Part shown: in pieces, positions 32,173 through 42,900 of the stretch
Layout of the letters: the number at the start of each line of letters is the position of its first letter
Numbering within the stretch: position 1 is the first letter of the stretch
Source: Tetracentron sinense
Lineage: Eukaryota; Streptophyta; Magnoliopsida; Trochodendrales; Trochodendraceae
Direction of reading: 5' to 3'
Assembly: GCA_015143295.1 (NCBI GenBank)
Contig: CM026565.1
Span: forward strand, 31,628,052-31,692,051
DNA: 64,000 nt
Translations under genes and position numbers: made by a program
The notes under the pieces: generated by a model
What the model saw: the letters and a program-made list of their open reading frames with translations, nothing else
Told to the model about the DNA's origin: nothing
Databases searched by the model: none

Positions 32173-32364
32173 AGCACGACATCGTTGTCAATGAGACAAC
32201 GGGCTCGTTGTTCGCGTAACGACAATCGATGTTGTCAAGAGCACAACGCTCACGTTGTGCTTCAGACAACGAGCTCGTTGTCGAGACCACAACGGAAACG
32301 TTGTTCTTCGTGAGAACAAAGATGTCGCAATGCGCACAACGGGAACGTTGTACGTCAGACAACG
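32173..32364. promoter_or_regulatory. U3 array of ACAACG-N4-CGTTGT palindromes, 23-bp period
   Basis: Five exact 16-bp palindromes of form ACAACGnnnnCGTTGT start at 32196, 32243, 32266, 32289 and 32336 (also 21303, 21350, 21373, 21396 and 21443 in the other LTR). The spacings are 47, 23, 23 and 47. The gaps contain degenerate versions in register, and half-sites continue the register at both ends, giving about nine units. It lies roughly 320-510 bp upstream of the TATA box. AACG/CGTT is a MYB-type half-site core, but binding by any factor is inference. Confidence 0.8.
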
Positions 32365-32492
32365 TGTGACCCTTATATTTCAAGCACGTGGCCCCAACTT
32401 GTGAACACGTGTCACTTTCGTGAACAAAATGACAAAAACGAGCTCGTCCCACAACGCTGAGCTGGCACACGAATTTTATCCGTTACAGATAC

Positions 32493-33046
32493 ATTAGTTC
32501 ATTCTATGTATTTTGTAGTAAGACATTATTGATAATAAAGCTGATGATGATGATGATACTCGGCGGCGATGCAATTAAATATCCCATGTAGACAAGTGGT
32601 GTGGCCAAAACAAACTATGATGTACACATGTGCCTATTTGAAGTCAATGTAGTGACATCTTGGGATAGAGTCAGGTGCAGGGCAGAGCAAGGATTTTTTT
32701 GTAAGACGGCTAACTATGGGGTTCGAGGGCATAACCTTAATTTTTTTTTCAGGGCTAAGTTCAAGGGTCATAACTTCTGTTTGTAAAGAATATATTTTTT
32801 TCTCAGAAATTTAGGGGGTTGGAGTTCTAGTTCCGCCCTTCTCCCAAGTTACGCCCCTATTAATCGTATATGTTTTTTTTCCAAAATTTCAGGGGGGACT
32901 TCAACCCCTGGCCCCATGTGCTCCGCCCTTGGTTGGGTTTCACCAAAACAGAGCTACTTCACCCTGCCATCCTAGCCCGTTTAAAATAATTAAAATTATT
33001 TATAATAACATTTAAAAATTAATTAGGAATTATGATTCATTATGCC
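32493..33046. other. No gene seen
   Basis: Non-coding sequence following the Gypsy element; a gatgatgatgatgatac run at 32543-32560 resembles that at the left insertion flank but is not the target duplication. Nothing else recognised. Confidence 0.35.
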
Positions 33047-33528
33047 TAGGGTAGCAATCAGACTGGGTTGAGTCAGACTAGGATTAGACCAATCTCAACC
33101 CAAAGTTTAAAATCTTATCCTAAACCTAACCACAAATAACATCAAACTTTGAGTCAAGTTTGGGCTTGCCCAAATTAAGCAGATTGTGGGCCAGGTTTGG
33201 CTCACCCTTTCCTTTCTCTAGGTTATGGATTATTTTTTTAGTAAAATATGTAATAATTTTATAAAATACTGAATTTAAATGTGTGGGGTTAGGGACTATT
33301 GAAAACCGTTGGATATAATTTAATGGCCTGTTTTATTTGATAAGATAAGGATTAAAATTTTTTATATATTAGCAATTCAATCGGACTGAGCTAAGGGCAG
33401 CCCAAGCTCATCCCACCTAAATTCCAATCCAAACCCAGCCCAGCCCAGCCCAAAGTAAGGAGGCTTAGCCCACCCAAGGTTTGGGCTAAACAATCAGACT
33501 TCGGCCAGTGCAGCCTGATTGCCACCCA
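33047..33528. mobile_element. Possible hAT-like MITE
   Basis: Ends tagggtagcaatcag and ctgattgccaccca are inverted repeats. Interior has agcccagcccagccc and other words like the adjacent MITE. I could not confirm an 8-bp duplication. Confidence 0.45.
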
Positions 33529-33568
33529 TAATCCAACTATGCCCCATAATCCAACCCTAGTGCGAGTC

Positions 33569-34035
33569 TAGGACTGCACAAAACCCGATCGGCCCGTTGG
33601 TGCGGTTCGGCTCGGCCTGAGATCGGCCCGAATTTTAGGGTTGAACGGCCAAGCCAAACCTTAAAAAAAGCCCAAAAATCAATCAAGCCGAGCTCGGGTC
33701 AACCCCTGTGTGGCTTAGCCCGACTCAATTAAGGTTCGGTTCGGCCCGAACTCGGTTCGGCCCGAACTCAGCTCGGCTCGAATATTATTAAAAAATAAAT
33801 AAATATATTATTTATATATATCATTGTTATAGATATAAATAATATAAAATATTATTATTAAAAAAAAAGATTCAAGCCGAGCTTGAGCCAAGCCAAGTCC
33901 GGCTTGAGCTTGAATCAATTCGGGCCGAGCCTCAGACTGATTTTTCGAGCCTGATTTCGGGCCGTGCTGGGCTTCAAGCCTAGAAAATTTTCTTTCAAGC
34001 CGAGCCGGGCCAAGCCCGGCCCGAATACAGCCCTA
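33569..34035. mobile_element. hAT-like MITE, 467 bp (copy 2)
   Basis: Ends TAGGACTGCACAAAACCCG and CGAATACAGCCCTA, flanked by tgcgagtc (33561-33568) and cgcgagtc (34036-34043), 7 of 8 identical. Same layout and many shared words (cccgatcggcccgttggtgcgg) with 14713-15242. Confidence 0.75.
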
Positions 34036-34275
34036 CGCGAGTCAATTGTAAACGGGTTGAGAGAACTCAACCCAAATCAAAGCCACAAGTTTGAAAAAGT
34101 TTGGTCTGATATTGCCACTATAATAATATTGCCACTATAATATTAATATAATAATATTGAGAAGAGCCATAACAAAAAGGGACCTGAAAATATAGACCCG
34201 TGTCAAAGAATTACGGCCGTAAACCCATTGATATCCTTTGGATATTTTTTTCTCAATTTCCACAAATTATATTAT

Positions 34276-35711
34276 GGGCAAATTACACTCACCTCCCCCT
34301 GAAGTTTGATGAAATTTCTTAAACCTCCCCTTTATTTTCTGAAATTATACTACCCACCCCTATCAGACTCTTAATATTAACACTGATAACTAAAGTTACC
34401 ATTTTTCCATTTTACCCCTATTACTTGATTGAGGAAACACATCTGAAAGCTCTTTGTGTCTTACAAGGGTGGCCCCCACATTCATTAGGGGTAGACCTCA
34501 CATCCAAAAATGGTAGGCCCCACTTTTCTCAAGACACAAAGGGGCAATAACCCCATCCGAATTCAAGAAAAACATAAACTCCCAAGCCGTCACATGTCCC
34601 TTTTAATACCCACTAACTATGATTAAGGTTTACTCACCTCTAGAGTTTATCCATCTAACCTTAATTTTAGGGAAAAAATAACCTTAGGTTGGTTAACCGG
34701 CAAATAAAGAGGGCTCTACAAGCCATCATGTGTCCCTTTTAACACCCACTAACTGTGGTTAAGATTCACTCATCCCTAGGATTCATTAATCTAACCTTGA
34801 TTATAAGAAAATAAAAATAAAAAATATTAATCTTAGGTTAATTATGTTTAACCACAGTTAAAGGATCTCTATAAGCCGCCATGTGCCCCTTTTAACACCA
34901 ATTAACTATGGTTAAAACTCACTCACCCCTAGGGTTCATCCATCCAACCTTGGTTTTTAGAAAAAAAAAAACTTAGGTTGCTTATGCTTAACCACAATTA
35001 AAGAGAGCTTTACAAGCCGCTACGCGTCCCCTTTAAAGCCCATTAACTATGGTTAAAATTCACTCACCCTTAGGACTCATCTATTTAACCTTGATTTTTA
35101 GAAGAAGAAAAAACCATTAGGTTGATTATGCCTAAACCACAATTAAAGGGGGTCTACAAGCCGCCACGTGTCCCCTTTAAGACCCACTTAATTGTGCTTC
35201 AAATTCACTCTGCCTTAGGATTAATCCATCCAACCTTACTTTTAAGAAAAAAAAAATATGAACCTTATGTTGATTATGTTTAACCACAGTTAAATGATCC
35301 CTATAAATCACCATGTGTCCCTTTTAATACCCACTAACTATGGTTAAGATTCACTCAGTCCTAGAGTTCATCTATCTAACATTGGTTTTTAGGAACTATA
35401 TATATATATATACTTGATTTTGGAAATATATATTAACCTTAAGTTGATATTATTAACTTTGGTTAGAAACCAATTATCATTTATTTTATTGAATTAACTA
35501 ACCTTGTGTTGAAAAAGGGTAATTTAGATATTTTGAAATGTTTAAATGATGATATAATCAAAGTTCTTTCATAAAGTAACGGTAAACTTAAGGGAAAGAG
35601 CTATATGTTACAGACAACCAAAGTTAAGGAGATGACAGTGTAATTTCAGAAACTAGAGGAGAGATTTTTAAATTTCACCAAACCTCAAGGGAGGTGAGTG
35701 TCATTTCACCC
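34276..35711. mobile_element. Right foldback unit with long TIRs
   Basis: Left end gggcaaattacactcacctcccc...tttgatgaaatttct, right end aaatttcaccaaacctc...gggaggtgagtgtcatttcaccc. Internal tandem hairpin units (34590-35420) match those of 11736-13064. Its right end, with the left end of the other unit, is flanked by the shared 9-bp atataattt. Confidence 0.8.
34590..35420. repeat. Tandem array, about 140-bp units (right unit)
   Basis: Six units of the same type as 11938-12790 (gccgccatgtg, ccactaactatggttaag, cacccctagg, aaccttggtttttag, ttaggttgattatg, ttaaccacaatt). An (at) run occurs at 35398-35411. Confidence 0.75.
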
Positions 35712-36043
35712 ATATAATTTTGATGGAGAGAAAGGTAAAACAAGATTTGTGTTATTTAGACAAATCATTACACCCCGCATTTGTGCCAATGGTGGGGTGT
35801 GGCCTCTCTCGACAGAGAGGTCTCGGGATCCATCTCAATGCTAACTATTAACCTGTACCAATCGTGACTAAATGATATCCTTCAACTAAAAAAAACAAAG
35901 GGGAAATAGTTAATGGAGTCATGGATTCTATTTCCTGATCTAAGGCACCCATCGTGTCAAAAAAAGGTCAAATTGTTAGGATAGGCATGGTTGGGTCAAA
36001 AGTCAACTAGATTGGATGTTCTCAATTCTCAACCATCCACTCT
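35712..36043 (+). other. Distal 5' flank of gene B, right part
   Basis: Homologous to gene C's flank from 46530 (ttttgatggatagaaaggtggaacaagatt...). It carries a short insertion relative to C around 35760-35930. The first nine bases are the right copy of the 9-bp duplication. Confidence 0.75.
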
Positions 36044-36331
36044 GGCCTTGGCTTGTCTTGGCGAGGCCAGAAAGGGCTTATCTGGGGTTCCATAGAATAG
36101 GTGATAAGTGGTGGAGAAGTCAAAATCATGGGGTCCACGATTTTGACTTCTCCACCCTTAATAAGACGTGGTGATAAGTGTATGAGAATAAAAGGGAGAG
36201 ATATCATATGGGGAGAAGTCAAAAAAAATGGGGAGAAAATGAAATGACTTCTCCCCATTTCTTCGCCAACTGTCGCACAATGCATGGAACTGGAGAGGGG
36301 TTTCTGGCTTCGCCAGAGACAAGCCAAAGCC
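36044..36331. mobile_element. Mutator-like MITE (copy 2) upstream of gene B
   Basis: Ends ggccttggcttgtct and agacaagccaaagcc with a perfect 9-bp duplication atccactct at 36035-36043 and 36332-36340. The flank of gene C has the unoccupied site (ccatccactccaagc, about 46639-46653). So this inserted in B's promoter region after the B/C duplication or was never in C. No coding capacity. Confidence 0.85.
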
Positions 36332-36605
36332 ATCCACTCTAAGTACCCCCAACAAGTACCTATGTTTTCTTCTATAAGAGGATGGTATCAGGACAGTGAA
36401 TTCAAAAGTATTTTGGAAGAAGAAGAGAAAAACAAGACGGCTGAGAACAAGGTAATTTGGTCATTAAATATATAAAATTGGAGAGATTTTGTCATTTTAA
36501 AATTTGACGTGTCAAAAAAAAGGAGGCATCTTGATTCTGGACCATGAATACAATACAGTCATATATCGTCATTGATGAGATGAGCCACTTTTCAAATTCC
36601 CCGCC

Positions 36606-36668
36606 AGCCGCCAGGTGCCTAGGAACTTGAAAGGCCGCCTATCTTCTACTTCTAACGGATATAAATCC
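36606..36668 (+). promoter_or_regulatory. Core promoter of gene B: GCC box and TATA box
   Basis: AGCCGCC (36606-36612), a second GGCCGCC at about 36633-36639, and the TATA-like GATATAAATCC (36658-36668). Gene C has AGCCGCC and TATATAAATCC in matching positions. GCC boxes are bound by ERF/AP2 factors; jasmonate or ethylene responsiveness is inference. TTGACGTGTCAA at 36503-36514 is a further palindrome with a TGACG core. Confidence 0.6.
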
Positions 36669-36948
36669 ATCTCTCTCATCCCTCGAAATCTTCATAAACC
36701 TCACCCTAAAGTAACATAGATGCACATATAGAGAAGGAGAGAGATAAAGCTTTTGATCTCTTTATAGTTTATATATACAATAGTAAGAGAAAGAAACAGA
36801 GAAGAGCAAGATATAGAAGAAACCCATCTTTGATTCTGAGTTGTTTCGGCTCTAGAATTGAAGATCTTTGAGTTTATTTGCTTTTATCTTGAAGAAATTT
36901 ATCTGGGTTTTGTTGGGTTTGTAGATTTTTTCAGTTTTGGGTGCTCTA

Positions 36949-39900
36949 ATGGAGAGTGCTGATCTTTGGAAGAACAGTAATTTTGAAGGTTTCTCGAGAT
37001 CTTCTCGGGAAGAAGATGATGATGAAGAAGCTCTGAAATGGGCTGCTCTTGAGAAATTGCCCACTTATAATCGTTTAAAGAGAGGAATACTGACTGGTGC
37101 AGGAGGTCAAGCCAGTGAAATTGATATTCAGAATCTCGGCAATCAAGAAAAGAAGGATTTAATAGAAAGGTTGGTGAGAGTCGCAGAGGAGGATAATGAG
37201 AAGTTCTTGTTGAAGCTCAAGAACCGCATTGAAAGGTAAGAACTTACATTTTTTCTGAAATTAAGTTTATCATTTCCTTATTTTCTTGATCTGGGTTTTT
37301 CAAGTTCTGGTCTGTAAATTGTTGTACACATTTTGCTTCTCCTTTTATTTTCTTCACTTATCCTGTTTCTTGATTTATTCAGAGTTGGAATTCATTTTCC
37401 AACAATTGAAGTCAGATTCGAGCATCTAAATGTTGACGCAGAAGCTTATGTAGGAAGCAGAGCTTTACCTACAATCCTCAACTTCTCTGTTAATATTATA
37501 GAGGTAATTTACCTGTAAAAACTACATCATACAAATTTTGATATCTTTAATCTTCTATTTTTTTTTTCAAATTATACTTAGCTTGTAATCTATCCATTGG
37601 TTTCAAAGGGATTATTGAACTATCTCCATATTCTTCCAAGTAGAAAGATACCTATATCAATCCTTCATGATGTTAGCGGAATCATCAAGCCCTGCAGGTG
37701 AGAATTTTGGATTTTAGTTGGGTTTCGTTTCATTTATACTAAGGGTCTGTTCTTTTTTTCTGAGTCTTTTTAAAGCTGGGCACTTTGCACTTTGTCATGG
37801 TAGTTGTTAAGAAATTTGAGTCACTTTGTCAAAGTTTCTATTAAAATTAGTTCTTACCATCATGAGATTTCAAGTCTTATCATTTTCTACGAGAATTGAA
37901 ATCATTCATTATGTTGCATTTGAAGTCTTACTGTCAAATGATAAAACTTGCAAAGTGCCGGACTTTATAAGTCCCAGCACCAAGAGAAAATTACCCGCCG
38001 ATCCATTTCTTATTTTGTTCATCCTACTTTTGCAGAATGACATTGCTTTTAGGCCCCCCAAGCTCTGGAAAGACCACACTTCTGTTGGCTCTAGCCGGAA
38101 AGCTTGATTCAAATTTAAAGGTAAATATATTTCATTCAGCTCTTATTCCTTGATGGGTATTCAAGTGTTTCCTTGAATGTCATTGGTGAAATAGTTCATC
38201 TTTGATTTGAAATTGACATGCATTCTTTTTGCAAATCAGATTTCGGGGAGAGTGACTTACAACGGCCATGAATTGCATGAGTTTGTCCCACAGAGGACAG
38301 CTGCCTATATCAGTCAACATGATCTCCATATAGGGGAAATGACTGTTAGAGAAACCTTGGCTTTCTCCTCAAGATGCCAGGGGGTTGGAGCCCGTTATGG
38401 TAGGTTAAACATGATTGCTTTTTACTTACAAAACTTAGTCCAATAAGTTTCACAGAGTCTGAGCCAATCGTTTATTCTTTTGAACAATCTGCAGAGATGT
38501 TGGCAGAATTGTCAAGAAGAGAGAAGGAAGCCAATATTAAGCCTGATCCTGATATCGATATATTCATGAAGGTGAGATACGAGCTCATTCGCGTTGGACA
38601 TCTTTTTCAAATATATGCAGGGTTGGACCCATTTGTTCTTAAGGATGAACATGGGGGGCTATTGTTTTCTACAATGAAAAATCCTACGGAAAATGGAATT
38701 TTGGATTCAGTGGGTTCTGTTCAATCCAGAGTTCTTTAGATTGATTCCTTCGTCTGTATGAATTCTTTGTTCAAAGTCCTGCCAGCAACTATCTAAGGGT
38801 GTTATATGAAGAGCAACCTACTCTGTCAAACTTGATTTCAAGGAAGTTCAGACTTCAGAGCACATTTTTCTAATTTCTTCTCTCGCAGGCAATAGCAACT
38901 GAGGGGCAGGAGGCCAATGTCATGACAGATTATATTCTGAAGGTATCACCTTGACAAAGCTGTTTAGTGGGGTGGGAAAGATTTTGAGATGCACTGAGAT
39001 GATAATTGTATATTTTGCTTTCCTGTTCTGCTTAAATTTCAGATATTGGGGCTGGAAGTCTGTGCTGATACCATGGTGGGGGATGAAATGTTGAGGGGTA
39101 TTTCTGGAGGACAGAGGAAGCGTGTTACAACAGGTTCAGAAACTCATTGTCCAGCATCAAAATGGATTATAATTCTTAACTTTTATTTGAATTAATCATT
39201 TTAAATTTGTTGATTAATTTTTCATAGGGGAGATGCTAGTCGGACCAGCAAAGGCACTATTCATGGATGAGATATCAACCGGTTTGGACAGTTCGACAAC
39301 TTTTCAAATTGTGAACTCGCTCAAGCAGTCCATCCACATTCTCAATGGGACAGCTATCATTTCTCTCCTGCAGCCAGCACCAGAGACATATGACCTCTTC
39401 GATGACATTATTCTCCTCTCCGATGGTCATATTGTGTACCAAGGTCCCCGGGAACATGTGCTCGAATTCTTCGAATCCATGGGGTTCAAATGTCCTGAGA
39501 GGAAAGGAGTAGCTGATTTCTTGCAAGAGGTATGTGTGTCCCCCAAAAAAATTCAAATCCTTCTTCCCATCTATTATTCCACATTTGCAGTCTTTATGAA
39601 AGATAAGTTGTTCTGGGGTCTCTAACAGGTAACATCAAGGAAAGATCAGGAACAGTATTGGGCACATAAAGAGGAGCCTTACAGCTTTGTTTCAGTCAAG
39701 GAATTTGCAGAGGCATTCCAGTCGTTCCATGTTGGCAGCAAAATGGGAGATGAGCTTGCTACTCCATTTGATAAGACCAAGAGCCACCCAGCCGCTCTGA
39801 CGACTAAGAAGTATGGTGTTAGCAAGAAGGAGTTGTTTAAAGCTTCCATCTTGAGAGAATTCTTGCTGATGAAGAGGAACTCATTCGTCTACATCTTCAA

Positions 39901-42900
39901 GCTTGCACAAGTGAGTAACAATCATTATTGAAATGTTGCTCTTGCATTTTACATTTATAATATTATTGAAATGTTGCTCTTGCATTTTACATTTATAATA
40001 TTATTGAAATGTTGCTCTTGCATTTTATATTTATAATTAAAAAATCATATTTCTCTTTCGGGTTTCAGCTAACAATTATCGCACTCATCACAATGACACT
40101 GTTCCTGAGGACCGAGATGCGCCGGGACACAGTAACAGATGGAGGGATTTACACCGGTGCTCTATTCTTCACTGTGATTATCACTATGTTTAATGGATTG
40201 TCAGAGCTTGCCATGACCATTGCAAAGCTTCCTGTCTTTTACAAGCAAAGAGACCTCCTCTTCTATCCTTCATGGGCATATTCCCTCCCCAAATGGATCC
40301 TCAAGATCCCCATCACATTAGTAGAAGTTGCTGTTTGGGTGTTCATTACTTACTACGTCATCGGCTACGATCCAAATGTGGAAAGGTAAAGTCCAAACAA
40401 AAGACATTGTAATGACTCAGCCCTAAAGTCGTACAGATTTGTTTATCATGCTTTGCTGTTACGGGTAATATAACAAAGAAAATTTGTCTTACCACAGGTT
40501 GTTTAAACAGTACCTTCTACTTCTACTTGTCAACCAGATGGCTTCTTCATTGTTCCGACTCATCGGGGCGGTGGGAAGGAACATGATTGTTGCAAATACA
40601 TTTGGATCATTTGCATTGCTCACATGTTTTGTTTTTGGTGGCTTCATTTTGTCACGAGGTATAATCATAAATTAATTGAAAACATGCTGTTCTGCCGTTA
40701 TCTTCCATTCTATTGTTAGTTAAATCCTTGGAAATCCTTCTCTTTTCGGCTTCACAGAGAATGTGAAAGACTGGTGGATATGGGGTTACTGGATGTCACC
40801 ATTGATGTACGCACAAAATGCAATAGTAACAAATGAGTTTCTTGGGAATAGTTGGAAACATGTAAGTTCTTGACTTTGAGAGAAACCAAAAACAAATATA
40901 ATACCATGAAAAAAGTCTCAAATGAAATCAGCTAATTTTTGGATTCACTTCTATATCATAGGTTCTTCCTAATTCGACAGAACCACTAGGAGTGGAAGTG
41001 TTGAAGTCTCGTGGCTTCTTCACAGATGCATACTGGTATTGGCTTGGAACAGGAGCACTATTGGGATATGTATTCATATTCAACTTCCTATTCACTCTGG
41101 CTCTCTCTTATCTCAATCGTGAGTATCTTCCCATTTCTAGATTTTCAAAACTAAGACCTCAGGTTCTAACACTTGGGACAAAATTTCTGCAGCATTCAGG
41201 AAGTCTCAGGCAGTTCTATCGAAAGAGACCTTGAACCAAAAACATGCAAACAGAACTGGAGAAAATATTGAGCTATCGTCCCAGGGAAAGAACTCTGCTG
41301 ATCGCACCCCATCCGGAGGTGAGCAAGCTCAATCTGTTTCTGCTAACGTTTTGCTTGCTTATGCCTTGAAGGTGCCAATTAACTTGAATTGACATAAATG
41401 CAGACAGGGGAGATGAAATTAGGAAGAGAAGAATCTCATCCAGGCCCTCATCCGTAAGGATCGAAGCAATTGAGGAAGCTATTCAGAACAAGAAGCGGGG
41501 AATGGTTCTTCCATTTGAACAACTTTCCATCACATTCGATGATATTCGATACTCTGTAGACATGCCACAGGTAGCTGCAACTTTTCAAAAGATGATAAAT
41601 GTGTTTGGGAGTCGGATTACTTTCTTCACGGAGTGATTGTTCACAAAGAAGATAATTTGTTTAAATTGAATTTGCAGGAAATGAAAACTCATGGTGTGCT
41701 TGAAGATAGGTTGGAGCTTCTGAAGGGTGTGAGTGGAGCTTTTAGGCCAGGTGTCCTTACAGCTCTAATGGGTGTTAGTGGTGCCGGTAAGACCACTCTG
41801 ATGGACGTTTTGGCCGGAAGGAAAACTGGTGGATATATCGAAGGAAACATCACCATATCCGGGTACCCAAAGAAGCAGGAAACGTTTGCTCGCATATCAG
41901 GATACTGTGAGCAGAATGACATCCACTCTCCTCATGTTACGGTCTATGAGTCCCTTCTCTATTCTGCTTGGCTTCGGTTACCTCTAGATGTCGATTCTGC
42001 AACAAGAAAGGTTGACGCCTTTGAGATCTTTATCTCTGTATTGTGCTCTTTTTGGGCCTTCTTGAGTGATTTCTGACCAGTGAAGCTAACTAATGGTTGC
42101 AGATGTTCATTGAGGAGGTCATGGAGCTTGTGGAGCTGACCTCATTGAGGGAAGCACTCGTCGGAATGCCTGGTGTGAATGGTCTATCAACTGAGCAGCG
42201 CAAGAGGCTAACCATTGCGGTCGAGCTAGTTGCGAACCCTTCTATAATATTCATGGATGAACCAACCTCTGGGCTCGATGCCAGGGCTGCAGCAATTGTA
42301 ATGAGAACAGTGAGAAACACTGTGGACACAGGAAGAACAGTGGTTTGCACCATTCACCAGCCAAGCATCGACATATTTGATGCCTTCGATGAAGTGAGAA
42401 AATTTTAAAATCAAAGAACTAGCATCCTTTTATGGGTTCTGTTTTATGTATATATGATATTGAAGTTTCAACATGGGATTACAGCTATTTCTCATGAAGC
42501 GAGGAGGACAGGAAATATATGTGGGTCCACTGGGCCGACATTCTTGCCATTTGATCAAGTACTTTGAGGTGAGGCTAATGCACAGTCCAATGCTACAAAT
42601 AGGAATTTTTGCACTTCAAGATTCTCAAATCATACAACATAATTACCGACACATGTGAGTTTTTTTTCAAGGGAATCCAAGGAGTCAGTAAAATAAAAGA
42701 TGGTTATAATCCAGCAACATGGATGTTAGAAGTGACCACAGCAGCACAAGAAGTAGCTCTGGGAGTTGACTTCACTGATGCATACCAGAACTCAGACCTG
42801 TACAGGTGGGTTCAGTTATAGACTTACTATCTGATGAGCCTGAGATGACACTAAATTTGTTCTTGTAGCTTTCTCTGATTTGTGGTGAACGTTTCAGGAG

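Larger units (their letters stand above)
20698..32487 (-). mobile_element. Complete Tat-lineage Ty3/Gypsy LTR retrotransposon, 11,790 bp
   Basis: Two 897-bp LTRs start TGTGAAGGG and end CGTTACA. A 5-bp duplication gatac lies at 20693-20697 and 32488-32492. The primer site is next to the right LTR and a polypurine tract next to the left LTR, so transcription runs on the minus strand. Order on that strand: 5' LTR, gag-protease, UAG, RT-RNase H-second RNase H-integrase, minisatellite, antisense gene, 3' LTR. The extra archaeal-type RNase H and the antisense ORF between pol and the 3' LTR place it in the Tat (Retand/Grande-like) group. By eye I saw one difference between the LTRs (c at 21538, t at 32431), so it is young. 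Sequence is visibly richer in GC than its surroundings. Confidence 0.95.
31591..32487 (-). repeat. Gypsy 5' LTR
   Basis: Promoter LTR for minus-strand transcription. A TATA box CTATATAAA lies on the minus strand at 31846-31854; U3 is therefore about 31855-32487 and R-U5 lies toward 31591. U3 contains the palindrome array at 32173-32364. Confidence 0.9.
11736..35711. mobile_element. 24-kb segment bounded by inverted termini and a 9-bp TSD
   Basis: Outer ends are GGGTAAATTACACTCACC (11736) and the inverted GGTGAGTGTCATTTCACCC (35711). They are flanked by a perfect 9-bp duplication atataattt at 11727-11735 and 35712-35720. Gene C's flank is uninterrupted at this point (atgttattt, 46530-46538), so it is a paralogous empty site. 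A 9-bp duplication is typical of Mutator-like elements. Each end belongs to a complete foldback unit (11736-13064, 34276-35711), so this looks like a composite of two units plus about 21 kb. About 11.8 kb of that is a later nested Gypsy element. No transposase was recognised. Alternative: repair-mediated expansion of one original unit. Confidence 0.7.

Noticed and set aside
32543-32560. The gatgatgatgat run on both sides of the Gypsy element as a longer target duplication
   Set aside because: On the right side it lies about 50 bp away from the LTR; the true duplication is the adjacent gatac on each side.
13065-34275. A hidden transposase (mudrA-like) gene inside the 24-kb composite
   Set aside because: The only long coding regions are the Gypsy genes and its antisense gene; the rest gives LINE RNase H fragments and no MULE or hAT transposase motif.
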